A DNA stretch of 64,000 nt from Ochotona curzoniae (Eukaryota > Chordata > Mammalia > Lagomorpha > Ochotonidae), in assembly GCF_017591425.1 (NCBI RefSeq), contig NW_024466459.1, forward strand, positions 4,650,001-4,714,000, read 5' to 3'. Below, piece after piece: positions 1 through 13,300 of the stretch (positions are counted from its first letter, which is position 1; each line of letters opens with the position of its first letter). A program made the position numbers and the translations under genes. The notes beneath the pieces were generated by a model, which did no database searches, was not told the DNA's origin, and saw nothing but the letters and a program-made list of their open reading frames with translations.

Positions 1-78
1 GCCCCCCGCCTTTGGACCTACCACACGGGATGGAAGAAGCTGAATCCTTCATCATAGGATCCAAGGCCACCCCCCCCA

Positions 79-108
79 ACACACACACACACACATACAC
101 ACACACAC
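79..108 (+). repeat. (CA)n microsatellite
   Basis: Fifteen CA-type units with one TA interruption. Confidence 0.9.
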
Positions 109-299
109 TCACAAATTGGAAAGGATAAGCAGAGAACAAGGAAGGCTTGGTCAGCATGGACTCACACACACCTTACTAGGTAGGACACGGGGATTAAGTA
201 CTCCTCACCAAGGTATGGAAGATTTCTCTGCACACCCTTCCTAAAACTGTTTCACACCTCAATTGTTGAAATGTCATTGAAATAGTCACAGGAAGTTGT

Positions 300-655
300 T
301 AAGACCATGCATCCAATTTTGACAAATTGGTTGCTCAATACTTTGTCAATTTATCCCTTAACGTTATATATCGTTGCTGATGTTATGTTGGGGCTTTTAA
401 TTGACCGGGATTCTACTCGGTTGGCTCTGCCTTCGGACCGGGGAGGGTCTCCCCAAGAAGCCGCTGAACTTGACCAGACAATGAGATGCTGGACTCTATG
501 CTTGGTGTATGCTTGCAATGAAGGAATCTCAACTAAACCTGAACTGTGGATGTGCAATAGGGGGGGAGGAACCCACCATGGGGGGAGGGTTAGGAGAGGG
601 GTGGGGGGAATCCCAGTGCCTATATTGAACTGTGTCACATAATACAATTAAAAAA
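300..655 (+). mobile_element. L1 3' end (3'UTR with G-rich tract and A tail)
   Basis: Young-looking lagomorph L1 3'UTR: 'ttgaccgggattctactcgg', a purine G-rich stretch at 560-605, then 'gtgtcacataatacaatt' and an A-rich tail at 648-659. It is antisense to ABCA5. Confidence 0.7.
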
Positions 656-660
656 AAAGA

Positions 661-1371
661 CATGTCTGTAAGAAAGATTGTACCACAGTTCTGAATCTGA
701 GATCTACAAAAGACATTTAATGTTCTTGAATATAATTGAGACAGTTCATGACTTTAATAAGTCATTATGATAAGCTGCAATAATACAAAATTTGACTTAC
801 CACAGAATAGATAAATGACCAAAATTCTTTGGTATTTAAAATTTTCTTAAAGGTGAAAGAAGCAACATAAGTGAACAAAATGACTGATGGAACATACCCG
901 ATTAGGCAAAAAACCTGTAAATCAGAAATGTGTATTTCAATGCAAAATTAGGAGTAGATGGCAATATATGATGTAAAAACAGCACAGTCATAGGAATATG
1001 TTAAGGAACAATTAGTCTTAGAATTTATTCCTGCGATGAATTGTTCTAATAACTAAGCTGTAATTATTCGAGAAATTATTATCCACATATCTAATAATTA
1101 AAGAAGGTCAGACTTTTAATTTGCTGTTAGTACAGCCTTGCATAAGTCATTTAAGCTGAATGCCACTAAGAGTTTTCAGACCAAACCAAATGTTCTCTCA
1201 TTATTTTGTTTTATTGTTATATATTTGTATATTTATATTTTATTATTTTATTGTTAAAAGCAAGTATATCTGGTTACAACTTTATATCTCTCAATCTACT
1301 TTAATAATATGGAATTACAATTATTTTGCAATGTTTAAAGATATTTCCCATTGCTAAAATATTTGTCTTCC
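661..1371. other. AT-rich intronic sequence, nothing recognised
   Basis: AT-rich, no exon-like signals or clear repeat families. Confidence 0.5.
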
Positions 1372-1660
1372 TGTATCTGAAGGGCAGAATTTCAGAGAGG
1401 TGGGAGGAAGCATCAGACCAAGAGAGATATCCACTGGTTCACTCCGCAGATGCTCCAACAACCTGCACTAAAACCAGGCAGAAGCCAGTAGCCAGGAACT
1501 CTGTCTGGGTTTCCCATGTAAGCAGTGGGGTACCCCAGCAATTGGCCTTCCACCTTTCAGAGCAGGGAGCCAGATCAGGGCAGAGCAGAGGGGACTCTGA
1601 TCAATACCCCAATATGGGATGTGGGCATCCCAAGGAGTGGCTTAACTCTGTGTCACAAGG
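1372..1660 (-). mobile_element. Old C-SINE
   Basis: Reverse-complement lagomorph C repeat, recognisable by 'gtttcccatgtaagcagtgg' and 'caatatgggatgtgggcatc' on the plus strand; strongly diverged. Confidence 0.7.
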
Positions 1661-1701
1661 TTACCCAAACATTCATTATTTTACATGGCAGAAGCTTACA
1701 T

Positions 1702-2038
1702 ACGGGCCTGGTGCAATAGCCTAGTGGTTAAAGTCTTCACCCTGAACACGCTGGGATCCCACATAGGTGCCAGTTCTAGTCCCGGTTGCCCCGCTTCCCA
1801 TCCAGGTCCCTGCTTGTGGCCTGGGAAAGCAGTCAAGAACATCCCAACGCCTTGGGACACTGCACCCATGTTAAAGACCTGGAGGAAGCTCCTGGCTCCT
1901 AGCTTCAGATGGGCTCAGCTCCAGCCGTTGAGGCCGCTTGAGGAGTGAACCATCAGACAGAAGATCTTCCTCTCTGTCTCTCCCATTCTTTGTGTATCTG
2001 CCTTTCCAATAAAAATAAATAAATCTTTTTTAAAAAGA
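1702..2038 (+). mobile_element. Full-length C-SINE with target-site duplication
   Basis: Head 'cgggcctggtgcaatagcct', tail aataaataaatcttttttaa. It is flanked by the 12-bp duplication agaagcttacat at 1690-1701 and 2039-2050. Confidence 0.95.
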
Positions 2039-2356
2039 AGAAGCTTACATGCAAGGGTCTCTGGTAAAATTAAAAATATATACTGTTTTAACAATTTTCC
2101 TCATAAAAACCAATTAGTCTATTTTAAGTCATTTTTATGTAAGCAGCGTTATCAGATTCTTCTTTAATATTTTAAGCCATACTTTATAGAATAAAAGTAT
2201 GTCTTTATGAAAACATGTGCAGCTACAAAAATAGAAAAGGAATACATTTCTATACTCTGTATCGCACACCACAGATCATCTATATGACGCATCACCTCAC
2301 TATGAAATTATTATTAAATGGTGTCATTAACGATATTTTTAAAAATTGCTTGTAAT

Positions 2357-2663
2357 AGGGGCTGCAGCTGTGGTACAAGCCAAACTTCTGCCTGCAGAGC
2401 TGACATTTCGTAAGGGTACTGGTTGTAGTGTCAACTGCTCCACTTATGATCCAGCTCCCTGCTAACACGCGTGGGAAAGCAGCAGGAGATGGTCCCAATA
2501 CTTGGGCCCGGGGGCCCACCGAGCAGGCCTGGAAGAAGCCCTGGTTACTGCCTTCACCCTGGCCCAGCCCAGCCCAGTGGCTATTTAGGGAGTGAGCCAG
2601 CAAACTGATTCTCTTTCTCTCGCTCCACCTTTCAAGCAAATAAAACAAATTCAAAATTTAAAA
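2357..2663 (+). mobile_element. Old C-SINE
   Basis: Diverged C repeat ('ggggctgcagctgtggtaca' head, 'agctccctgctaac', 'tttcaagcaaataaaacaaa' tail), ending about 180 bp from the donor of exon 23. Confidence 0.8.
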
Positions 2664-2845
2664 GGGTACATAACAACAAATAATGAATTGATGGAGAGTC
2701 TTCTACACAATAATTAAGTCCATTTAAGTTCATTTTCTTTGAAAATTTTAACAGCCAAATTATTTAGTCAATTGTCAAGTTTATAGAGTTTTAAAAACCA
2801 GCATTTTATCTGTAAATAACAAAAGTACTAGCGATGTTAACTTAC

Positions 2846-3016
2846 CACAACCAGGAACTTTGCAGCATAAAAATATAATCCATGGTGAAATGCAAATAAG
2901 CTTCCTAGCATCAAAGTAAGAACAATAAAAAATAAGGGTATATCAATAATAGCTTGTCCAATCCAATATGCAGATGGCAAGAGACCTGAAAGTTTAAGCT
3001 GAGTATAAGCTTTGAT
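2846..3016 (-). CDS. ABCA5: ABCA5 coding exon 23 (residues 1049-1105; last exon in window)
   Basis: 171 nt, 57 codons, phase 0 to phase 0, from ttttttag to TTGTG|GTAAGT. It encodes the cytosolic [20 protein letters not shown] motif, followed by two hydrophobic stretches ([20 protein letters not shown] and [11 protein letters not shown]). I see no further ABCA5 exon between here and position 1, so the next exon lies outside the window. Confidence 0.96.
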
Positions 3017-4272
3017 CTAAAAAAAGAAAGAAAAATACTTAGATAATAATTTTAGGCATTTAAAAAAATATATACTCACGTATAACCCTTATTTCCACAA
3101 CAATGCAAAAAAGGTTATATTTCTAGGCCTATAGCTTAAAAAAGTCATCTTCACACTTGGACGCCTCTAGCCCTTAATTTGAGTATTTCTAAAAAATATA
3201 GCACTTTCAACCAAATTTTTAAAAAATCAGAAAACAGTAAGTGCTGGTAAGAAGCATAAAACTAGAGTAAAATTTAGGTGTCGTGGAGATTGCAGAAGCA
3301 CAAATAGGAAAGAATCAAAACACTACAACTTCTCAAAGTCTGTGGAAATACTTGTACATAGCAAAATAATTTTCATTTTTTAAAAATAATTAACCTTTCA
3401 TAAAATACTATAAATTGCCAAAATCCTTTTGCTTTATACAGAGCTTTCTGTTTTTGGTATTGCATATTCAGATACTACATTTCAAAGTACCTTAGGTATG
3501 TTGACACAATACACACATCTAAGATGCTATTTCTTCCAGGAGCAAATAGCATTTTCATGTATCGTAATGAGTAAGCAGTATTTTCACGTATCTTAGCATC
3601 AAACTTAAACAATTGTGTCTTCCCAGTCTTGTATTCTCCTCATTTAGTTTAAAAACTTAAAAATCTTTCAGAAATCTAAATATCTAACAATCTTATTCAG
3701 TTGATTTTTGTTATTTTTTAATAATTTTAGCATAATATGAAAGAGCTGGTCACACAGTAAGATGAGGTGAACATGAAATGCAGAATTTACGTAAGGAAAA
3801 AAAATAAAAGAAAAATGAGCAAATTTTATAAGAACATCAGACATGTAAATTCCACAAAAGCTATAAAAACACAAACCAACTCAAATACAATTATTTAAAA
3901 TAATTCAAGCTTTTTTCACTTACGTAGTGCTGGTGGTAACATAAAATGGTCTCTTTGCACTGGATAATAACTAGCCAATTTCTAATAAGACTAAAAACCA
4001 CCATCTTATGACCTGGTAACTGCATCCTTGGACATGTAGTCCAGAGGAATGAAAACTTATTTTGATACAAAAACTTACATGCAAATGTTCATATAAACTT
4101 TACTCATAGAGGTGAGAACTGCAAACAATACAGATGCTGTGTTCTTCACAGGCAAACAGCTTATGAATCTACTCATGTTACCACACACAAATTGGGTAAG
4201 TTTCCAGGGAATTATTCTGAGTAAAAACAGTGGCTAAATCTGCCTGTGATTTGTGTGTACGCGCACGCACAT

Positions 4273-4326
<54 letters not shown>

Positions 4327-7300
4327 TCCTGAAATACCAAAATTACAAAAATATCAGAATTGATTAGTTACTGCTAGAAGTTAGGAATAGCAGCAGGATG
4401 GAGTGGCTGTTCAGAAAAAGACAACAGTGGAGGGTTTTGTGTAGGTGAAATTGTTCAATATCTTCACTGTTTCTGTGATATATTCTTATGAGATTCAACA
4501 GTTAAAGAGTATGTAGGAGCTCTATAAGAATCTCCAATTATCTCAAAATAAGTTTAATTTGAAAATATTTGACACAAAAAGAAAGCAAATTATTCTTTTA
4601 GCTTTGAGTAACAGCATTTTTAAATTTCCATACACTTTTTATAATGCTTTTTATTTTACTTATAATTTTCTATATTTTATAAACTGCTACAATAAATATC
4701 ATGAAGGTACTTCAAAAAATGAAAAAGATAATGTTATGTTCCAAGAATTATCTGAAGATGATTCATATATTCATAAAACAATACTTAAACATAATTTAGA
4801 AGTATTTCCTGAGACTCGAACTGAACAAATTTAACAATAAGATTTTTATTAAAAAAATAAGTTTATTTTTAGTAATAATAAAATAAAACATTATGACCTT
4901 AAAGTCATGATTCACTGTGCTCTATAACTTAATTTAGATAAGCCTGATTCTAAGGAATACAGCTCATAGATAAAGTGAATAATTTTTTTATTAGAGGGTT
5001 AGGATAAAATTTTAGCAGAGTAGAAGGGATTTCAGTAGCCAAAACTTTTCCCAAGGACACTCCTCCTGAAGCACAGCAAAAGCAAAAGGTGCAGAAAAGG
5101 CTGTGGAGCCAGTGCCTTCCCTAGTGAAGGACACACACCCAAAGCACCTTCCTTGGCAACTTCTCTGTGCCCTAGCAATGACAACAACTTTTCACTCATG
5201 TTTTTTAATTGAACAAAATTAATGCCTTGAACATTCAACATGCTCCTTTAAAGATTAGAGGGGAGAGGCAGGTTAGAGTGTCAGATAACAACATAATGAT
5301 AGTTTCCAATGCGCCGTTAAAGCAAGCTGAGTCTACTTGGGCAAATTTATATGAAAACTCTCTTCTTCAATTTTCTGATCCATAAAGTATGTGATAGAAA
5401 CTTAACTCACAACACTGTAAGAACTACTGTATGTAATTTTTAAACAATGGAACAAGTATTTGGTATTGAATTTTAGCTATCAGTATTATTACAATCAACG
5501 CATAAATGTATTTTCATTTACTTCTGAAATAATAATTTTAAAATAGTATTTCAATAACAAACCATACTGAAATTTTAAAACATGATCATTCATTACCTTG
5601 TGATTCTCTGCGTTATCCATGGCAAAATACGGTGGCATTGCAGTAACAATGACTCCAAGCAAAGCTGCTTGAGAATACAGCTCAGCTTTAAAAACAATGT
5701 CAGTGATTTCCTGAAAGACAACCACAGACCCAGAAATGCAGCTGAGGATCAGGTGACACTGCCTTGGAGAATCCTAAAGAGTACTGTAATTCACTTAAGG
5801 ATTACACTACGACAGCTATTCCAGGCCTGCAGGTGAGAATGGGAATCAGATAACACAGTGGTGGACTACAGTCCCAATCCTGCTCCTAATTACAGCTCTG
5901 TGAATCGGAGAAAAAAACTACGTTTCCACTTTCTTGTCCTATAACAGAAGACTCTGGCATACAAATTAAGCTTCAGCATTTTAAAAAAAAATATGTGTGA
6001 ACAACAATTAGCATGACTACAAATAGCAAGGAATGATTCTGGGAGGCCGGCATTATGATACAGCAAGTAAGGCTGCCACCTGTAATGCCAGCATTCCATA
6101 TGGGAATCGGTTCATGTTCCCACTGCTCTACTTCCAGTCCACTTCCCTGCTAATAGCCTGGATTAAGCAGCAGAGAATGATCCAAGTGTTTGAGCCCCTG
6201 CCACCCTTGTAGGAGACCTTAGGAACTAGGCTAGGCCATTGTAGATAGTCCTAACTGGATGCGTGGATTATAGGTTAGTTGGAATCTTGGGCCCTCTTTT
6301 TCTCCACTGAGAAAAACTGTATTCTAAGCTCAGATACCTATGGAACCAGAGACAACTTCTTCCAAACTAATACTTAATAGACTTAGTCCTACAGGCTCAA
6401 TGTCCACAGCCAATTTAGGACCCATGTATCTTCAACTAATGCTTAAAAAAAATACACATATTTATTTATTTGGAAGGTAGGGTTAAAGAGAGAGAGGAAG
6501 CATCAGAGATCTTTCATCAGCTGGTTTGCGCCCCAAATGGCTGCAATGGTCAGGGCTGGGCGCAGCCAAGGCCACGAGCTTCATCTGGGTCTTCCACGTT
6601 GGGTACAGGTCCAAGTACTTGGCTTTCCTTTACTGTTCTGGTGCATTAGCAGGAGATGGATCAGAAGTGGAGCAGTCAGGACTTGAATCTACGTCTCTAA
6701 GGGAAGCTGGTGCTGCAGATGTTGTCTTTACCCACTGTAACACAGCGCTGGTCCAAGTCAATTAACTTAGCAAGACAGTGCAGTGAATGGCCGATACACC
6801 AAGCTAACTGACCATCCAGGAACAAGAACACAATCTTACGACCTACTGCAATAAGCCCACTTGCCTACCCTTGCTCTGTAAGAAGGCATGCAGCCCAGAC
6901 AGCAATGATACCCTGCACTGCAGCAGAACTCTGACTAGCAGAAACCCTAGATGCAACACGCCCCACCATGAGGTGATGTGAGGCAGAATGCATCACTGCC
7001 AGGTGATTCTGGGCTTCTACATCTTTTTAAAACTTATTAAGTCATTTCCCTCAATCCTGTCCTAAAACATTGTAAATTGGTTCTAGTGTCTCTGGAAATG
7101 GTCTCATGACCGTATAAAGCATGTGATAAAAGTAGTACAGGTTAAATTATGGTTGCATTAACTCATAGAAATCGATGAAGAAAACAATACAAAGAGCTAA
7201 ATATAAGACTATATTCATATCTATGAATGGCATGTTTTGAAAAGTCTCATTTCTTTCCTCTTAAAAAAACATCCATGGTTGGTAACAGAAAATGTAAGTT

Positions 7301-10300
7301 ATAAGAACTTTTGTAACAGTTACAGTCACAGAAAGAGATACAGATTTCTAGTAACATCATCAAAATGTGTGAAAATCATGGCATTTCTACAGTATCTTTC
7401 AGGTTTTCTTAAAGATGAACAAGTCTGACAAGATATTAACCTTTGCAACACTTGCGTACTAGATGCGTGGTTATACTCTGTAGGCTTACACAATTTTAAA
7501 CAATCATACGGGATAGCCTGCAACTTCAACGTTCTTAGTATTATCTATGTGGTGGAATCGCATAAGTATTTCCTGTCCAGAAATTTCTCCAGATTCATAT
7601 ATCTAAAATATTTAATAAATATCAAGCAAATGCCATCAGAACAATATTCAAAATGCCAAGTATTTCTATTGCCCCAGAAACCAACCAAAAACTTTTTCCC
7701 TGTATTGTCAGAACTTGTAAATGATATCACTTTGCACCTAAAAGTGCGAGATCCTCTGCCTCTCCTTACCTCTCAAATGCAGAGTAATCGAGCTACGCCA
7801 CTTAGTTTAACCTCTCCCTATTTATGTCGTTACTTTGCTGCACTAACTCAGACACTCACCATCGACTGTCAGGAGGACTGTTTATGAAAACAGTCTTTAA
7901 GCCAGAAAAAAAGGAGTATCTGCTGTGATTTCTTTCTGTCCTCTCCTAGTCTTCAACTTTCCCTATAGGAATCCACGTCCAGCTTGCTGAGAGCAGTTTT
8001 TCAAAGTGCAGCCCTGTCTATACTGTGAGTCTTTCGTCCCCATGTGCACATACGACACGAGTTAACATGGTTTTCATTGTAAGCGTGACTTTACAGTACA
8101 GATCACAAAGCCATGCTCTGTCTATAAAAGACAACGAGAAGCTATTGCACTTACAGGCTTTTTTCCCCCTTTATTACTGCAAAAGATATTTTGCTTCTAT
8201 TCACTAGAAACTTCACAGATCTAATTTTTTTCCTATTTTTAACCTCATTTTTTTAGGTCCCATCAGCATGTAAGTGAACACAGAAATGGAGGCACAATGG
8301 AAAAGAGAGGAAGGAAGCATCTTCAGCTGTCATTTTGCTCCCACTTCTTACAACTGACACAGATAAAACTGCTGCATGCTGATTCTGTTTTCTTATCTTA
8401 CAATCATATCTCAACCTCCTATAATCTGGAAAATTCGAATCTCCCCACTCTGTAGCCAAAGCCACTAAATGCCTAAGTAACAATGCTTCCATCAAAACAC
8501 TGAAGTATAGGGTTCAGAGAACTTCTGCGCTGACAAATGTTTTCAACGAGCCAGGAAAGTAGTGCAGCCACCTCCACAAGAGCAGGAGTTCACACGCTCA
8601 GGGTCCTTCCCTCTGCATGTAACTTCACCAAAGTCAAGACACGTAAAGTGCCTCCCCAAATTCTGTGATCTGTGCTAGCATTACACCTGGGGATGTGGTG
8701 TCAGGGGACCCTCAGATTTTTGGCTTGCTAGTGAGACACATCACTTACAACCTGGGCTTGCTGGTCACACCGCAGGCTGGAGCTCGCCATCCGCCCAGGG
8801 TTCCGTCTTAGGAGACTGAGCTGTGAGCTGTGCTACCTGACAGTATTTTCAGCATAGTATAAGAATTTACTTATGTCTGTTTCTTGTTTCTTACTGTCTT
8901 GCTCATTCCTATGCCCCAAGCGTTAATACAACTCGTGGTTATTTTACGTACTTTTAAAGTGTATACTAATGAGTAAGTAAATATGAAGAGAGTAGGTAAG
9001 AGGTTATGGGAGATGATCCGATGCATAATCATTGAATATGTAATAGTAAGGTCAGTGATAAAGCAGCTGATTAGAACAAGGACAACATTTTTCTTTTCCC
9101 CATTGCCAACCCCTGGACCTCGCTCTCAGGCACAGGCATCCAAACCCCCTTTAACCTCACCCAGCCCTGAGGAAAGTCATAGGGGCCTGGCAGTTCTGGC
9201 TGCACAGCCAGGTGCCTCTGACACTGCCTCATGGCAGTGCCAGAGATAGTGGCACAGGGCTGAGGCCAAGCCACCAAGCGGCTCTCCAAGGGTCATCAGC
9301 AGGTCCTTCTTGGTGTCCTCTAACGGTCCATATCTGCTAGGGTCAAGGCAGGGAGCGTCACTCTCCTGGTGGTGTCTATGTTGGGGGCTCTGCTTGGCTG
9401 CCCTCTTCACCTCCTCTGCATCCTCCCGCTGGGGTGCCCCTGGGGGCCGCTCTCCCTGCTGGGGCCTGGGATCTGGGCACAACACCAGTGCCGGCTCCCA
9501 CCTGGGGAATCATCTTGGCTTGGAGGTGGGGTGCTTCACCCTCACTCACCCTAGAACTGGGCATGAGGTGCGCAGATGGGCCTGTGGCGGGCAGGGCACA
9601 GTGTAACAGTGAACGGGTAAACAGAACTGAGTGTTCCAGGTATACATTCTATACAATGGCACGCCCTTTGTTAGTAAAGGATGGGTGAGTTTCTAATAGA
9701 AGGCGAAATTCAATTCAGTGGTGTTTGAACTACATTTTAATAAAGCTGGTAGAAAGTATGACAATATAAAATAATACTTAGAGATATTTATTCCATGTGT
9801 TTTTAAGCACATGAAAAAGAAAGGATTGGAAAGAAATGCTGAATGTTCTTCTGGAGATGTAAGTTAATTTTGATTTATAATCCAACAATCCTATCACAAA
9901 GAAAACCTGTCTTAATGACTTTTTGAGCCTTTTGTAATATCCCAGTACACAGGCTTTATATAAACAACATTCATTTTCATATTATCTTTATTTTTCTTCA
10001 ATGATTTACATGAAAAATATTCATGCTTTACAAAAATTAAACAGTAACAAAACAAGACGACCCTGATATTGATGCAAACTAGTACGGAGGATTCAGTACC
10101 AGAAATGATGAGTCTGAACATATCTCGCCATTATGTGGGTGAATTTCTATATTGCTGTTATTATTGCTTAGCTTTTAACTATCATTAGGTGTGTATATGT
10201 GTATATATGCACATATATGTATATTCGTGCTCATGAAAAACGTACAAAGCCTTGGCTTACCTGAAAGAAAGGGGTGCTCCAGATGTGGATGGTTTCAGTG

Positions 10301-13300
10301 ACGTTTAAATGATACAGGTAGTAGTTACTGATGATATTCATCAACACAGGCAAAGAATAAACCATGGTACTATTGAAAACAGCTGTAAAAATATGGTCCT
10401 GCAATAAAACAGTGAATCATTATACATTGTATATAAATAACGGACACTTAAGTACTGTAGATAGAAAGATCATCTCACAGACTAAAATGCTCACTAACTG
10501 TACAGAAAACTCCCTTCAACTAAGTATAAAAATTATACTTAATTATAGATAGACAACTTGATTGTGACTATGTAGATAATCTGATACTTAAAAAATATAT
10601 ATATATAATATATATATATACACAATTAAATTCCTATAATGTTTCATACACTGGCTGATCATTCTTCAGGGCATGAAAAGTATCTTATGATATCTTTATC
10701 ATAAACACAACTAGCTGTTTGCGAAAGTAGACGGTAGTTTCCACGACAGAGGTCAAGGCACTGCACGAGCGCCCTCTCGTGGTCTCGGAGGGAGTTCTCA
10801 TTCACACCCGTTGTTCTTACCCTTTCTGAATGCGCCACGTTTAAAGCTGCACTGTGTGGAGCAGCAGACACATAGTCACTGTCATTAAACATTGTCACCA
10901 CGATGTCCCGGTAAGTGAAAAAACTAATAAGATCACTGATATCTGAGTCTAGTAGAGGAAAATAATCAGACAACAAAGCATCAATTAAAATTGGAACAGA
11001 TGTAGGTTTTTAAAAACACTAGAAAGGCCATTCAATTTTGAGAAAATTATTTTATCTTCACGAACCAATATATAATCAGAAATTCTAGCTGTGTTATTTA
11101 TAAATACTAGTTAACTGGAGGCAGAGCTGAACTATTTAATAGCACTGTCAGCAAATTACCTAGATGTTCTCGGCCTTAGTTCCCTGCTTTGTCAAGAGGG
11201 CATAAAAGCATATTTAACAAATGATTAAATGCAAACAAAAACCTGACATGGTAATCATAAAAATTTCACCTGCTACTGCTACAGCTACTACTAACATTAA
11301 AAAATTACATACAGGGACCAGCGCAATAGCCTAGCGATTAAAGTCTTCGCCTTGAATGCACCAGGATCCCATAGGGACACCAGTTCTAATCCCTGTGGCT
11401 CCACTTCCCATCCAGCTCTCTGCCTGTGGCCTGGGAAAGCAGCTGAGGACGGCCCAAAGCTTTGAGATCCTGCACCCACATGGGAGACCTGGAAGAGGAT
11501 CTAGGCTCCTGGCTTTGGATGGGCTCAGCTCCAGCTGTTGTGGCCACTTGGGGAGTGAACCATCAGATGGAACATCTTCCTCTCTGTCTCTCCTCCTCTG
11601 TATATCTGCCTTTCCAATAAAAATAAATAAATCTTTTTAAAAAATTACATATAATACTCAGGTAAAGTTTAGCTAAACAATGAAATTTGTAACTTCTCCA
11701 GTAATCTTAGATAATATATAATTTGCTTAATGCAGAAAAGATACAGATAGCTTAGAGTACGGTAATATCATTTTCTGGAGAAATTCTACATGCCTGCAAA
11801 GACATTTTTATAAACTGAAACTAGGTTAAGACATTCACACGCATAATCTAGACTATTCCATATTCTCGAAACTGCCTAAAGCCAAGGTAAACATTTCTGA
11901 ATTCTGTCGGGGTTTTAAATCTATACCTACATGTCTGATGAACCGAGGTACTTCCCCTGATGTCATCATAAAATCAGGACTTAAAAACAAATGAAATTTT
12001 AAGAGAAACAAAAATCAAATAAAGCAAAATTATCAGTCACAGAGTAAGTATGGTATGGCAGGAGAGGTTCCAGATCAGACTTCAGCATTACAGAGAACGG
12101 TGGTCTTACACATGCAGCAACATGACGCGTACTCTCAGTCAAGGTAAGCTCTTACCTGATGTCCCGTCCCGGTATGTTCTGTGACTGAAGCATACACAAC
12201 ATTTCCCAAGAGATGGAAAAGATACACCTTATACATACACATACACACATATCCAACCATATGTACACATACATGCATATGCGTGTATCTACACATAGAA
12301 TTCAGTTATTCATAAAGTAAAAGTTGTTTCATTTTGGACCAGTAATAGGGATTAGGAAAATATGGGATATACTCATAGAAGACAACTCTCAGAATACCTA
12401 AGGATAATGAACAAAATAACTGAAAATATTAGAATTTCCACATATCAGTGAGAATAAACTCAAAGTAGAATTTCTTAGATGCACATAGAAATACAAACAT
12501 TATGACAAGGTAAGTCTCCATGCAGTAAATATATTTTAGCATCTTAAAACATGTATCAAAATCAAAAAACAAAAATTGTAAATGAAGGCAAAATTCAAAG
12601 CATAACGTTTTTTATCCTAGAGAATTTTCTATCATTCAGCACATATTCTTAGAATAAATAGAGGCTAATATACTAAACACCAGATTTGTGATAATTCTTT
12701 ACCACCACTATGGTAACACTGGGGAAAAATAAAAAAAAAAAAAAAACCTCTTCAGTTCATTGTGATTCATGTAGGAAATTGTTAAACTTTAAGAATATTC
12801 TTTGATTATAAAAAAGAACATATAAATTTCAATTTAAAATGTAGATATATTTGTGCAAAACTGAACAAATAAAGTTTGGAAGCAATTCAAGCTTTGTTTT
12901 GCTCTAAACTTGCCAGTTAGTCCTGATACTCTCGTCACTGTCCCTATTAGCACTAAGGATCACCTCTGCAGATGGCAAACACCGTAGGAACAATTCATCA
13001 TACATTAATAAAACTGTGCATTAGGTTTAATATTTTGCATTTCAAAATACTGTATCAGTTTCTGCTCTCAGTTTTATGCAATCTTTACATGTAAATAATG
13101 TTTTCATATTTAAAAATTTTGTAGTTAAGAATGTCAGTCAGTAGCAAATAGAAAAATACAATTTTACTATATTAAATAACAGACATTTAACTTAAAGCCT
13201 GTTTTTAATTTTAAGTTTTAACTAATACTTCAGGTAGTCCTTGAAGGATTCTTTTTAAAAATCTATATATTTGACTGTATAAATGCCACACACTGTAACT

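Noticed and set aside
4274..4325. Repeat array as possible CRISPR or structured array
   Set aside because: It is a plain CA microsatellite; the genome is mammalian and no spacer pattern exists.
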